DNA of 51,744 bases, taken from assembly GCA_964445745.1 (NCBI GenBank), contig CAYULU010000007.1:1-51744 (forward strand), given 5' to 3'. Below are positions 25,896-34,342 of this stretch, piece after piece (position 1 is the stretch's first letter; each line of letters opens with the position of its first letter). The translations under genes and the position numbers were made by a program. This DNA is from UBA1443 sp964445745. GTDB lineage: Bacteria; Omnitrophota; Omnitrophia; Omnitrophales; Aquincolibacteriaceae. Below the pieces are notes generated by a model. The model had not been told where the DNA came from, made no database searches, and worked only from the letters and a program-made list of their open reading frames with translations.

Positions 25896-26610
25896 AACTG
25901 GTTCCACAAGTTTTTCCAATCCGAAAAGGGTGAAAAATGAAAAATGGACTTATGGATCCGCTTCTAAAATTAAAGCGGAGGATCTGCTACGTGTTTATCA
26001 CAGACTCAGAAAAACGTTCGGCCATCAATCGTGGTGGCCCGGAGAGACGCCTTTTGAGGTCATGATCGGCGCGATTCTGACCCAGAATACGTCCTGGATG
26101 AATGTGGAGAAGGCGATTCGCAATTTAAAAAAAGCAGATATGCTGTCCTTCCCAAAAATGAAAAAACTCTCTCATGGTCGGTTGGCTCAGTTGATTCGCC
26201 CTGCCGGGTATTACAATGTTAAAGCGGATCGGATCAGGAGTTTTTTAAGATTCTTTCAATTGAAATATCAGGGGAGTGTCCTCAAAATGCGAAAGGAAGA
26301 TCTTCCGACCGCCAGAGAGAATCTTCTGCGTGTGAAGGGGATTGGCCCGGAGACGGCGGATTCGATTCTTCTTTACGCGCTGGCCAAGCCTGCCTTTGTG
26401 ATCGACGCGTACACCAAGAGGATTTTTTCCCGACATCGGCTGGCAAAAGTGGGCGATTCTTATGAGGAATGGAAGGGGATTTTTGAAAAGGCACTTCCGG
26501 TAAAGACGTCCCTCTTTAACGATTATCATGCCCAGATCGTCCGGTTGGCGAAAGAGTTTTGCCGGACTCGACCGAGATGTGAAGGGTGCCCCTTGATGGA
26601 TGCGATGTAA
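25855..26610 (+). CDS. Endonuclease III-like HhH-GPD DNA glycosylase (COG2231-like)
   Basis: This is a base-excision repair glycosylase. The core matches the HP0602/MagIII-like group: WWPGETPFEVMIGAILTQNT, the helix-hairpin-helix VKGIGPETADSIL, and the catalytic aspartate in VIDAYTKR. The residue corresponding to the endonuclease III lyase lysine is glutamate (GPETAD). A monofunctional glycosylase is therefore more likely than a lyase. The C-terminal cluster has only three cysteines (C-x5-C-x2-C) before the stop, and the fourth position is the terminal methionine. The start is uncertain: ATG 25855 overlaps thpR by 41 bases, and TTG 25888 or GTG 25930 are alternatives. Confidence 0.85.
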   Translation: MKPSKNIRWSQLTRTGSTSFSNPKRVKNEKWTYGSASKIKAEDLLRVYHRLRKTFGHQSWWPGETPFEVMIGAILTQNTSWMNVEKAIRNLKKADMLSFPKMKKLSHGRLAQLIRPAGYYNVKADRIRSFLRFFQLKYQGSVLKMRKEDLPTARENLLRVKGIGPETADSILLYALAKPAFVIDAYTKRIFSRHRLAKVGDSYEEWKGIFEKALPVKTSLFNDYHAQIVRLAKEFCRTRPRCEGCPLMDAM

Positions 26611-26612
26611 TT

Positions 26613-26643
26613 TTTCAAAAAAGCAGCAAAGCTCTTTTTGAAA
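26613..26643 (+). repeat. Inverted repeat before the pilus locus
   Basis: TTTCAAAAA at 26613-26621 pairs with TTTTTGAAA at 26635-26643, with a short inner AGC/GCT stem. It begins two bases after the glycosylase stop. The stem is A/T-rich with T-runs on both strands, so it could act as a weak terminator. It separates the repair gene from the pilus-type locus. Confidence 0.4.
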
Positions 26644-26667
26644 TATGTCGTTATTAAGGGAGTATCC

Positions 26668-27126
26668 ATGGGAGTGGACTTCATGACGGATAAAACAAAT
26701 AAAAAAATCGGAGAAATTCTGATCGAAGACGGCCTGATCCAACCGGCACAGCTTGCCGAAGCTCTCGAGTATCAAAAACTGCACGGGGGACTCGTCGGGC
26801 AGATTTTGACTGAGAAGAGGTTCCTCGATGAGGGCAGTCTTGTGAGCGCTCTTGGGAAACAGGCTCATATGCCTTACATCCCGCTTTGTCGTTATGCGCT
26901 GAATCCCGAAATGGCCGCGCTCTTAAAAGCGGATTTTTGTAATACCAATCTGGTGGTGGCTTTTGATGGTGATGCCAGGAAGGTGTTTCTTGCGGTGGCA
27001 GATCCCCTGGATAAGGAAACCGTCGAGAAGGTTCGAACCATGACGGGTCGGGTACCCAAGGTTTATATTTCGCGAATTTCCGAAATTCTGAATGCCATTT
27101 TTTATCTTTATCACGAGAAAAAATAA
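26668..27126 (+). CDS. Stand-alone MshEN / GspE N-terminal domain protein
   Basis: This 152-residue protein consists only of the N-terminal domain found in GspE/PilB/MshE ATPases. Residues 10-70 show the pattern KKIGEILIEDGLI, then LAEALEYQ and a second half GQILTEKRFLDEGSLVSALGKQ. A GspE_N-like fold follows, with VVAFDGDARKVFLAVADP. In MshE-type ATPases this domain can bind cyclic di-GMP; whether it does so here is inference. AAGGGAG five bases before ATG 26668 decides the start. It precedes two full ATPases with the same domain, so it may regulate or partner them. Confidence 0.82.
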   Translation: MGVDFMTDKTNKKIGEILIEDGLIQPAQLAEALEYQKLHGGLVGQILTEKRFLDEGSLVSALGKQAHMPYIPLCRYALNPEMAALLKADFCNTNLVVAFDGDARKVFLAVADPLDKETVEKVRTMTGRVPKVYISRISEILNAIFYLYHEKK

Positions 27127-27141
27127 TGAGGCTGTTTTTTT

Positions 27142-28932
27142 ATGGGTGAGCCGGGTAAAGAGGCAGGGATTGACATCAAGGATTTGCTGGTGCGCGAAAA
27201 CATCGCTAAACGTGAAGATGTTGAGTGGGCCGAGAAAGAAATCCTGAAAAACCCTCGCCAACAAGTGGTGGATGTACTTCTGGAAGCGGGCCGATGTCAT
27301 GAAAAAAAACTCGCCAGCCTGATGAACGCGCTTTATGGCTACCGACTGGTCAGTCTCAAGATGCTTGTCATTCATGACGATGTCCTCGCACTGATCCCTC
27401 CCAAAATTGCCGAAGCTCACTTGTGCGTTCCCGTTTCAATGTTGGATAAAACGCTTACGGTTGCCTTTGCCAATCCTACAAATTTGAATGCTATCGATGA
27501 AGTGCAGATTGTCACGGGGAGGAGAGTTCGAGCCGCGGTTGCGGAATATTCTGTCGTCAAGGAGTGTATTCGAAAATTCTATTTTGCGGATCAGAAAGGA
27601 AACTCTGTCCCGGAAAACAACAAGGAAATTGATCCGGAATCGGATGAGCTTGTATGCCTTGCGAAACAAGTCAGGGAGGATTCTTCAGGATCCCAGCAGG
27701 AACAGACCTCAGATCTCATGGCGATGGCATCTCAGGCTCCCGTCGTTAAACTTGTAAATATGGTGCTCTTGGAGGGGGTTCGACGAAAAGCGAGTGACAT
27801 ATTTATTGAACCCTGGGAGAACTATGTTCGTGTCCGGATTCGTGTGGATGGTATTTTGGAAGAAATTGTGAGGCCTCAAAAAAGCTTTGGGGCGGCGGTG
27901 GTTTCCCGGATCAAGATCATGAGTCAGCTCAATATTGCCGAACATCGTGTCCCTCAGGATGGCCGGTTTAAAGTGCGGACCCAGGGTCGTGAAGTGGATA
28001 TGCGCGTTTCGGTTCTGCCGTCGAGTTTTGGCGAAAAAGTTTGCCTTCGGATTCTTGATACGGGTTCGCAGGCGCATGATATTTCTAAATTGGGTTTCGT
28101 CGAAAAAGAACAGCAAATGATACGGGATTGCGCCAAAAAGCCGCACGGAATGATTCTGGTAACGGGTCCCACAGGGAGTGGAAAAACAACAACTTTGTAC
28201 TCGATTTTAAATTATCTCGATTCTCCTCAAGTCAATATCACGACGGTTGAAGATCCCGTGGAATATCAAATCCCGGGAATCAATCAAGTCAATGTTAAGG
28301 AAGCGATCGGCTTGACGTTCCCGGTGGCTTTGCGGTCCATTCTCCGTCAGGATCCGGATATCGTTTTGATCGGTGAGATTCGCGATGCGGAAACTTTGGA
28401 TATTGCGGTCAAAGCCGCGTTGACGGGACACCTTGTGTTGAGCACGCTTCACACGAATGATTCCGTTAGCTCGGTGACGCGCATGGTGAACCTGGGACTG
28501 GAGCCTTTTTTGATCGCGTCGACCGTGTTGATGATTTCGGCTCAGCGGCTTGTCAGGAAATTGTGCCCCCGCTGTAAATATGCCTATGATCTTGAGCCCG
28601 AAATGTATCCAATTCTTGGTCTGGATCCGGCTAAAAAAATACAACTCTGGCGAGCGAAAGGTTGTTCACAGTGCCGACAGATGGGGTATCAGGGGCGAAG
28701 CGTGATTACTGAAATTTTTGAGATGTCGCCGGACATGCTGGATCTCATTATGCAGGGGGCCTCGGCGGATGTGCTGAAAGCGAAAGCCCGCGCAAGCGGG
28801 ATGAATACGCTTCGTGAGTCGGCGATTGCCAAGGCCCTTGCGGGGGAGACCTCGATTGAAGAAGTATTCAGGGTTTCGACGGAAGACCAGGAACTTAATC
28901 GAGGTAGCAAGGGGGATTCCCATGAAGATTGA
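27142..28932 (+). CDS. GspE/PilB-type secretion or pilus assembly ATPase (first copy)
   Basis: This hexameric AAA-like ATPase powers pilin assembly or type II secretion at the inner membrane. The 596-residue product has an N-terminal MshEN-type domain (about 1-150), then the core with GPTGSGKTTT (Walker A, from residue 342), the Asp box region TTVEDPVE, the Walker B region DIVLIGEIRD, and the His box LSTLHTND. A zinc-binding tetracysteine (CPRC and CSQC) lies in the C-terminal part. These motifs indicate an assembly ATPase, not PilT. It overlaps the second ATPase gene by 11 bases. Confidence 0.92.
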   Translation: MGEPGKEAGIDIKDLLVRENIAKREDVEWAEKEILKNPRQQVVDVLLEAGRCHEKKLASLMNALYGYRLVSLKMLVIHDDVLALIPPKIAEAHLCVPVSMLDKTLTVAFANPTNLNAIDEVQIVTGRRVRAAVAEYSVVKECIRKFYFADQKGNSVPENNKEIDPESDELVCLAKQVREDSSGSQQEQTSDLMAMASQAPVVKLVNMVLLEGVRRKASDIFIEPWENYVRVRIRVDGILEEIVRPQKSFGAAVVSRIKIMSQLNIAEHRVPQDGRFKVRTQGREVDMRVSVLPSSFGEKVCLRILDTGSQAHDISKLGFVEKEQQMIRDCAKKPHGMILVTGPTGSGKTTTLYSILNYLDSPQVNITTVEDPVEYQIPGINQVNVKEAIGLTFPVALRSILRQDPDIVLIGEIRDAETLDIAVKAALTGHLVLSTLHTNDSVSSVTRMVNLGLEPFLIASTVLMISAQRLVRKLCPRCKYAYDLEPEMYPILGLDPAKKIQLWRAKGCSQCRQMGYQGRSVITEIFEMSPDMLDLIMQGASADVLKAKARASGMNTLRESAIAKALAGETSIEEVFRVSTEDQELNRGSKGDSHED

Positions 28933-30622
28933 TCGTATGGCATGGACCCAGTGGATGAAGTCGATGGGGCTCGAGAAAGATCTTATCGAAAAGATTTTCC
29001 AAAGTTCAGAACGACAGGGAGGCAGTTTGCCGGAAGCTGTTGCCCAGGCTAAAGCGGTGTCCGAAGATGCCCTGATCGACTTTTTGAGCGATGCGACCGG
29101 TGTGCCCCCCCTTCATATTCAGGCGATTCAGGTAGACCCGGAACTGGTGGGAATGTTCCCCAAAAAATTCATCGAACAATACCGAGTTGTTCCTGTTGCC
29201 AGAATTGGTAAGTTGGTGACGGTCGCGACGGCAGATCCTTTCAAGATCAGGGCTTTTGATGATGTCAAACGTATTACTGGTTGCGATGTTGCGCTGGCAC
29301 TTGTTCAGCCTGCCCAATTATCAGAAGCGATCGATAACTTTTTCTCCGATACAAAAAAATTTGCAGAGTTTATCGGAGGTCAAGAGGCGGACAGTCTTGA
29401 GATTATTCGAGAGGGGGATGAGCCGGATCGCCAGGATGTCGTTCAGGTGGGAGTGGAAGATGCGCCCGTAATCAGAATGGTGAATTTTATTCTCGAGAAA
29501 GCCATCAAACAGCGTGCGTCGGATATCCATTTTGAGCCTTACGAAAAGGAGTTTCGTATCCGGTACCGGATTGACGGCGCCTTACGGGAGTCTTTTTCTC
29601 ACGCGCTTGATTTTTATCCTGCCCTGGTCGCAAGAACCAAAATTATTTCCAAATTGGATATTACGGAAAAGAGGATTCCCCAAGATGGACGTTTCCGCCT
29701 GGTACTTAAGGATCGTCAGATTGATTTCCGTGTTTCGATCTTGCCGACTTATTTTGGTGAAAAGATGGTTCTTCGAGTTCTGGACCGGAGCGGAATACGT
29801 TCAGGGCTTGATCGACTGGGTTTTACTGAAAAACCGACGAGCCGTCTGGCGGAAGCCATCAAGCGTCCGTACGGAATGATTCTTGTGACGGGACCCACCG
29901 GGAGCGGAAAATCAACGACGCTTTATTCGATTTTGAATTCCTTGAATACCCCCGAAAAAAATCTGATGACGGTTGAAGATCCGGTGGAATATCAGGTGGA
30001 GGGGATTACGCAAACCCAGGTTCTTCCCGAGATTGGCTTGACCTTTGCCAGTGGGTTGCGAGCTCTTTTGCGACAGAGCCCCGACATTGTCCTTGTCGGG
30101 GAAATTCGCGACGGGGAGACGGCTGATATTGCGGTTAAGGCCGCTCTGACCGGTCATCTTGTGTTTAGCACGCTACACACCAACAGCGCAGCCGGTGCGA
30201 TGACTCGCCTTATGGATATGGGAGTTGAGCCGTTTCTGATCGCTTCTTCTGTTGTCTGTGTTGCCGCACAGAGATTATTGCGGAGGATTTGTCCGCATTG
30301 CAAGAAGCCGGCTACCATTCCGGATGATGTTTTGCGCCGCTGTAATATTCCGGAATCTGAGTTTGAAATGATCACGGCTTATCATGGAACGGGGTGTGCG
30401 AAATGTAATAATACGGGATATCTCGGGCGCCTTGGTGCGGCTGAAGTATTGCCCGTTGACTCGGAGATCCGAAACTTAGTGATTCAGAAAAAATCGAGTA
30501 ATGTTATTCATGAAACGGCCGTTCACAAAGGGATGGAAACGCTTTTCGAAAATGCTCTCGGACTTTTCAAGTCGGGCGCCACGACTCTTGAGGAGGTCTT
30601 GCGCGTTACCAGCGCGGGGTAA
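28922..30622 (+). CDS. GspE/PilB-type secretion or pilus assembly ATPase (second copy)
   Basis: This is a paralogue of the preceding ATPase. The 566-residue product again has an MshEN-like N-terminal domain, Walker A GPTGSGKSTT from residue 324, TVEDPVEYQ, DIVLVGEIRD, FSTLHTNSAAG, and a zinc tetracysteine formed by CPHC and CAKC. The frame is open further upstream, but ATG 28922 follows AAGGGGG and starts just inside the previous gene. It is followed four bases later by the PilC gene. Two assembly-type ATPases in a row suggest either two systems or a hetero-oligomer. Confidence 0.92.
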   Translation: MKIDRMAWTQWMKSMGLEKDLIEKIFQSSERQGGSLPEAVAQAKAVSEDALIDFLSDATGVPPLHIQAIQVDPELVGMFPKKFIEQYRVVPVARIGKLVTVATADPFKIRAFDDVKRITGCDVALALVQPAQLSEAIDNFFSDTKKFAEFIGGQEADSLEIIREGDEPDRQDVVQVGVEDAPVIRMVNFILEKAIKQRASDIHFEPYEKEFRIRYRIDGALRESFSHALDFYPALVARTKIISKLDITEKRIPQDGRFRLVLKDRQIDFRVSILPTYFGEKMVLRVLDRSGIRSGLDRLGFTEKPTSRLAEAIKRPYGMILVTGPTGSGKSTTLYSILNSLNTPEKNLMTVEDPVEYQVEGITQTQVLPEIGLTFASGLRALLRQSPDIVLVGEIRDGETADIAVKAALTGHLVFSTLHTNSAAGAMTRLMDMGVEPFLIASSVVCVAAQRLLRRICPHCKKPATIPDDVLRRCNIPESEFEMITAYHGTGCAKCNNTGYLGRLGAAEVLPVDSEIRNLVIQKKSSNVIHETAVHKGMETLFENALGLFKSGATTLEEVLRVTSAG

Positions 30623-30625
30623 ATC

Positions 30626-31873
30626 ATGCCATCGTTTGAATACTACGTGAAAGATAAAACGGGTAAAGATATCAAAGGAGTTGAAGAGGCGCTTGATTCA
30701 TCGGATCTCGTACGGAAACTCAAATCGCAGGGTTACATGGTGATCCGGATTGCCGAGGTGAACAAGGCGCAACCTCTTTTTCGACTGAGCAAGGGGGCGT
30801 CGGCAATGCCGGCTAAAAAACAAGCGAAAGGAAGATCCGGCTCAGTCAAAATTGATGACATGGTTGTTTTTGCCAGACAGATGGCGACGTTGGTGGCGGC
30901 CGGGATACCGCTGGTTCAATCGCTCGATATCCTTTCCAAGCAAGTCGACAAACAAAAGTTCCGTGTGATCCTCTCGAAAATGTTCGCGGACGTCCAAACG
31001 GGAAAAAGTCTGTCGGAGGCCATGATGTCTTACCCGAAGGTTTTTTCCGGGCTGTTTATCCATATGGTTCGAGCGGGGGAGACCAGTGGTCGGTTACAAG
31101 AGATCCTTGACCGGGTGGCTCAGTATTTTGAAAAGGCAAGTGCACTTCAAAAGAAGGTTAAGTCGGCGATGATGTATCCGACGGTTGTTTCCATCATGGC
31201 GTTTGGGATTACTTTTGCGATGCTCGCTTTCGTGATCCCCAAGTTTGCGACCATTTTTGATGGCCTGGGGGCCAAACTTCCGGCGCCGACACAGATCCTG
31301 ATTGATGCGAGTAATTATTTGGCGGCAAACTGGTGGTGGATACTGGGATTGCTGGGAGGCTGTGTTTTTCTCTTCCGTCAAATTGTGCGGATGCCGGCGG
31401 GGCGACTTGCCTGGGACTCTTTTCAGTTGCGGATGCCTATCTTCGGGACGATTATTCTGAAGGTGGCGATCAGTAAATTTTCCCGAACGCTCGCGACCTT
31501 GATCAAAAGTGGTGTGTCCATTCTTTCGGCGCTCGAGATTGTAACGAAAACATCCGGCAATGCTCGCATTGAAAAAATGATCGTTGAATTAATGGCGGCC
31601 GTAAAACGCGGAGAAAGCATTGCCGGTCCACTTGAAAAGGGAGGGGTTTTCCCTCCGATGGTGATTCGCATGATTGCGATTGGCGAGGAGACCGGAGAAC
31701 TTGAAGCCATGCTTACCAAAATTGCCGATTTTTATGATGCTCAGGTGGATGCCGCGGTAGCTGGATTGACCTCATTGATTGAACCACTCATTATCGCATT
31801 TCTTGGAGTTGTTATCGGGGGAATCGTGATTGCCCTTTTTCTGCCGATCCTGACGCTGACCCAGGCTCTTTAG
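30626..31873 (+). CDS. pilC: Type IV pilus / type II secretion inner membrane platform protein PilC/GspF
   Basis: PilC/GspF is the polytopic platform on which the ATPase drives pilin insertion. The 415-residue product starts with the typical FEYYVKDKTGKDIKG. It has two homologous cytoplasmic GspF domains: one around VVFARQMATLVAAGIPLVQSL, the other around FSRTLATLIKSGVSIL. The membrane segments lie near residues 195-220, 240-255 and 385-412. GETSGRLQEIL and GEETGELEAML are family repeats. The start follows the second ATPase by three bases. A 242-base noncoding region with the pilin promoter comes next. Confidence 0.94.
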   Translation: MPSFEYYVKDKTGKDIKGVEEALDSSDLVRKLKSQGYMVIRIAEVNKAQPLFRLSKGASAMPAKKQAKGRSGSVKIDDMVVFARQMATLVAAGIPLVQSLDILSKQVDKQKFRVILSKMFADVQTGKSLSEAMMSYPKVFSGLFIHMVRAGETSGRLQEILDRVAQYFEKASALQKKVKSAMMYPTVVSIMAFGITFAMLAFVIPKFATIFDGLGAKLPAPTQILIDASNYLAANWWWILGLLGGCVFLFRQIVRMPAGRLAWDSFQLRMPIFGTIILKVAISKFSRTLATLIKSGVSILSALEIVTKTSGNARIEKMIVELMAAVKRGESIAGPLEKGGVFPPMVIRMIAIGEETGELEAMLTKIADFYDAQVDAAVAGLTSLIEPLIIAFLGVVIGGIVIALFLPILTLTQAL

Positions 31874-32040
31874 GTTTGTGTTTGCCAATCGGACGTTTTA
31901 GGTCGTATCTTCCCGAAGAAAGTTTATTTTTATATTTTGCGCCAACCATATCATGCTGAACCAGCGGGGTATTCATAAAAGATACTTTTTTAAAACCTTT
32001 ATCAAGAGTGGCCCCAAAAGGATTATTTTGTCCTAAAGGA

Positions 32041-32087
32041 TGGATAAGGCATTGCCGAATAACTTATACTGAATTATACTGATAGCA
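32041..32087 (+). promoter_or_regulatory. Pilin promoter region (sigma70 and possible sigma54 elements)
   Basis: The 31874-32115 intergenic region holds one clear signal block. TTGCCG (32052-32057), a 17-base spacer and TATACT (32075-32080) form a fair sigma70 promoter. A second TATACT lies exactly ten bases upstream (32065-32070). Overlapping these, TGGATAAGGCATTGCC (32041-32056) has the GG-N10-GC spacing of a sigma54 -24/-12 element, which drives pilin genes in many bacteria. TAGCA follows at 32083-32087. Which sigma factor is used cannot be decided by eye. Confidence 0.5.
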
Positions 32088-32115
32088 GGCCATGGTAAAT
32101 AACAGGAGGTAGTAT

Positions 32116-32577
32116 ATGTTCATTAAGATGAATCAACGTGGTTTCACATTGGTGGAAATCATGATCGTAGTTGCAATTATTGGGCTTTTGGCGGCGATTG
32201 CTATTCCTAACTTGCTGCGTGCTCGATTGAACGCCAATGAAGGTTCGGCGCGATCGAACATGAGGACTATTTCCTCTGCGGCGGAAAGCTATCGTGCGGC
32301 TCAGGCAACACCGGCTTATCCTGCGACTGATGCAGATTTGACGGGTGCAACACCGGCGTATTTGGATGCGACGATTTTTGCCGCGACCGGAAAAACAGGA
32401 TATGTGTATGCTCTCGCTGGTGGAACTAACATGTACCAGGCGGTTGCGAATCCTGTGACTTCGGGTACCACCGGTGTTAACAGCTATTGCGTTGATCATA
32501 CCGGAGTGGTGAGAACGCAGGTGGGGGCGTATGCCGCGTCTGCAGCCGCTGCTTGTGCTGGAACGCCGATCGCGTAA
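32116..32577 (+). CDS. Type IV major pilin-like / type II pseudopilin protein
   Basis: This is a small prepilin that would form the pilus fibre. The 153-residue product has a short basic leader ending MNQRG, then the class III cleavage and N-methylation site FTLVEIMIVVAIIG (cut between G9 and F10, glutamate at +5), and the long hydrophobic helix typical of pilins. The C-terminal globular part is alanine- and threonine-rich and has two cysteines, which could form a disulfide. AGGAGGT five bases before the ATG is a strong ribosome site. The gene has its own promoter and a strong terminator, consistent with high expression. No prepilin peptidase gene is in the window. Confidence 0.93.
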   Translation: MFIKMNQRGFTLVEIMIVVAIIGLLAAIAIPNLLRARLNANEGSARSNMRTISSAAESYRAAQATPAYPATDADLTGATPAYLDATIFAATGKTGYVYALAGGTNMYQAVANPVTSGTTGVNSYCVDHTGVVRTQVGAYAASAAAACAGTPIA

Positions 32578-32603
32578 TAAGCTTTTGTGAGGCGTGAGTT
32601 GTA

Positions 32604-32644
32604 AAAACCCGCCCTGCCTTTAAAAAGCAGGGCGGGTTTTTTTT
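32604..32644 (+). terminator. Strong rho-independent terminator after the pilin gene
   Basis: AAACCCGCCCTGC (32605-32617) pairs over 13 bases with GCAGGGCGGGTTT (32627-32639) around a nine-base loop and runs into an eight-T tract. It lies 27 bases after the pilin stop and just before pilM, so it should insulate the pilin message, with partial read-through into pilMNOPQ possible. Confidence 0.95.
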
Positions 32645-32660
32645 AACCATTTATGTTATC

Positions 32661-33770
32661 ATGCATCCCATGACCTCGGGAAAATTACTCAGTAAAATTG
32701 ATGTGAAACGGCTTGCGGCACTCCTCAAGTCTTTTTTTTTGATGCAGGGACGCCCGTCCTTTCGTCCTTCTCGCACTACGGTCTGCGATCTGGGCCGTTC
32801 CAAAATTATCCTCCTGGAGCTTACGCGTCGTCCCGATGGACTTTTTATTGAAAAGTTTGAATTGATAAAAAATCCGCTCCAGGATTCTCAGCCGTCCCTT
32901 TTATTGAAACCATTTTTTGATTCCAAAAAGTTTAGCCGTGATAATATCCGTGTCACTTTGAAGGGGCACGGTGTGATCATGCGATTTATCCGTTTTCCGA
33001 AGATGAAACGGGAAGATCTTAAAAGCGCTCTCCAGTTTGAGGTTGAGCAGTACATCCCTTTTGAATTGAAAGATTGTGTGATGGATTATGCGGTTGTCGA
33101 CGAGAGTGTGAAGGTGGAGGATGGGGAAAAGATGGAAATCCTTCTGGCTGTGGTGAAACGCCAGGATGTGGATCCTACGGTTGAAATCTTCAGAAATCTG
33201 GAATGCAATCTTTCGGTGATTGATGTTGACATTTTGTCGGCGCTTTCCGCTCTCGAGTATTTTTATCCCGAGGATGTGTCAGGGCATGTTGCGCTTCTGG
33301 ATATTGGCACCGAGATATCGACGCTTGGAATTGTGATGGACGGGAAGCCGCGGTTTATCCGAGATATTTCCTATGGGACTTATGATGTCTTGAAGCGGTT
33401 GCGATTGAAAACCAGTATGCCGGAGGACGAAATCGAAGGTATTTTTGATCGGAATACCGAGGAGAATCCGGAGGTTGCGGCTTCGATGACCGAGAGTTTG
33501 GAAGGTTTCATTGGTGATCTGAAGGTTTCCTTTGATTATTACCGGGAACAGCTTCACGCGACGAAACCGGTCGGAAAGATTTTTGTAAGCGGCGGCGGTT
33601 CCTTGCACCCCATTTTGTTGCGTACGCTGAGCGAGGGGCTCGGAATTCCCGCAGTGGGAATGGAAGTGCTATCCAAACTTCATTGGGACGACACTGTGGA
33701 CGCTGAACAACTCCGAAAACATCAGGCTTTTCTACCGGTGGCTCTGGGTCTTGCATTGAGGCCTGAATGA
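32661..33770 (+). CDS. pilM: Type IV pilus assembly protein PilM
   Basis: PilM is an actin-like cytoplasmic ATPase that binds the N-terminus of PilN. The 369-residue product has an actin-type first motif (VCDLGRSKIILLEL), the RFPKMKREDLKSALQFEVEQYIPF region diagnostic of PilM, a second phosphate motif LLDIGTEISTLGIV, and FVSGGGSLHP near the end. About 40 residues precede the first actin motif, longer than usual. ATG codons at 32661 and 32670 are both possible, and no clear ribosome site is seen. The stop overlaps pilN (ATGA). Confidence 0.92.
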   Translation: MHPMTSGKLLSKIDVKRLAALLKSFFLMQGRPSFRPSRTTVCDLGRSKIILLELTRRPDGLFIEKFELIKNPLQDSQPSLLLKPFFDSKKFSRDNIRVTLKGHGVIMRFIRFPKMKREDLKSALQFEVEQYIPFELKDCVMDYAVVDESVKVEDGEKMEILLAVVKRQDVDPTVEIFRNLECNLSVIDVDILSALSALEYFYPEDVSGHVALLDIGTEISTLGIVMDGKPRFIRDISYGTYDVLKRLRLKTSMPEDEIEGIFDRNTEENPEVAASMTESLEGFIGDLKVSFDYYREQLHATKPVGKIFVSGGGSLHPILLRTLSEGLGIPAVGMEVLSKLHWDDTVDAEQLRKHQAFLPVALGLALRPE

Positions 33771-34342
33771 TTACCATTAATCTTCTCCCCCAAGAGTTTC
33801 GGCGAACCCGGAAACCAACGATGGCGAAACCTTATCTTCCGCTCGCGATTTTGGCAGGTTCGCTTTTTATGCTACTCACTTTGTTTTTCTATGCGGATTA
33901 TCTCAAGGCGAAAGGTGCTTATGACAGTGCCTACAGTGAGTGGATGCAGTTCAGTCCGCAGATGCAACAACTGAAGACATTAGAACAGAAGGTGGAAGTT
34001 GAAATGCGGGGTGAGAAAGAATTTTTGGAACGTCATGTTTTGAACACGGATTCGATGACCCGAATCCTTCAGCTTGTGAACGAGCATCTGCCGCAACGGG
34101 GGTGGCTCACGGAACTTACCCTTGAGCGGGCCAAGACGGGGGGCGGAAGTCTTGTTCTCCAGGGAGTGGTGCTGCCGACAAGCGCAAGAACGGGCATCGA
34201 ACAAATTGAAGGGTTTTTACAGGAACTTAAATCCGAGTATCCCGAGATGGATATTTTGCTTACGACTGCCAAGGTGAAGGAAAAGAACGCTGTCGGAACC
34301 TCGTTTTCAGCAATGATGAAATGGAGCGCCGAGGTCTCATGA
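33767..34342 (+). CDS. pilN: Type IV pilus assembly protein PilN
   Basis: PilN is a bitopic inner-membrane protein linking PilM to PilO. The 191-residue product begins MITINLLPQEFRR, the conserved INLLP motif that PilM binds. A membrane segment at about residues 25-44 follows, then a coiled-coil region and a small periplasmic domain. ATGA overlaps on both sides (with pilM and pilO) indicate coupled translation of the alignment complex. Confidence 0.92.
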   Translation: MITINLLPQEFRRTRKPTMAKPYLPLAILAGSLFMLLTLFFYADYLKAKGAYDSAYSEWMQFSPQMQQLKTLEQKVEVEMRGEKEFLERHVLNTDSMTRILQLVNEHLPQRGWLTELTLERAKTGGGSLVLQGVVLPTSARTGIEQIEGFLQELKSEYPEMDILLTTAKVKEKNAVGTSFSAMMKWSAEVS

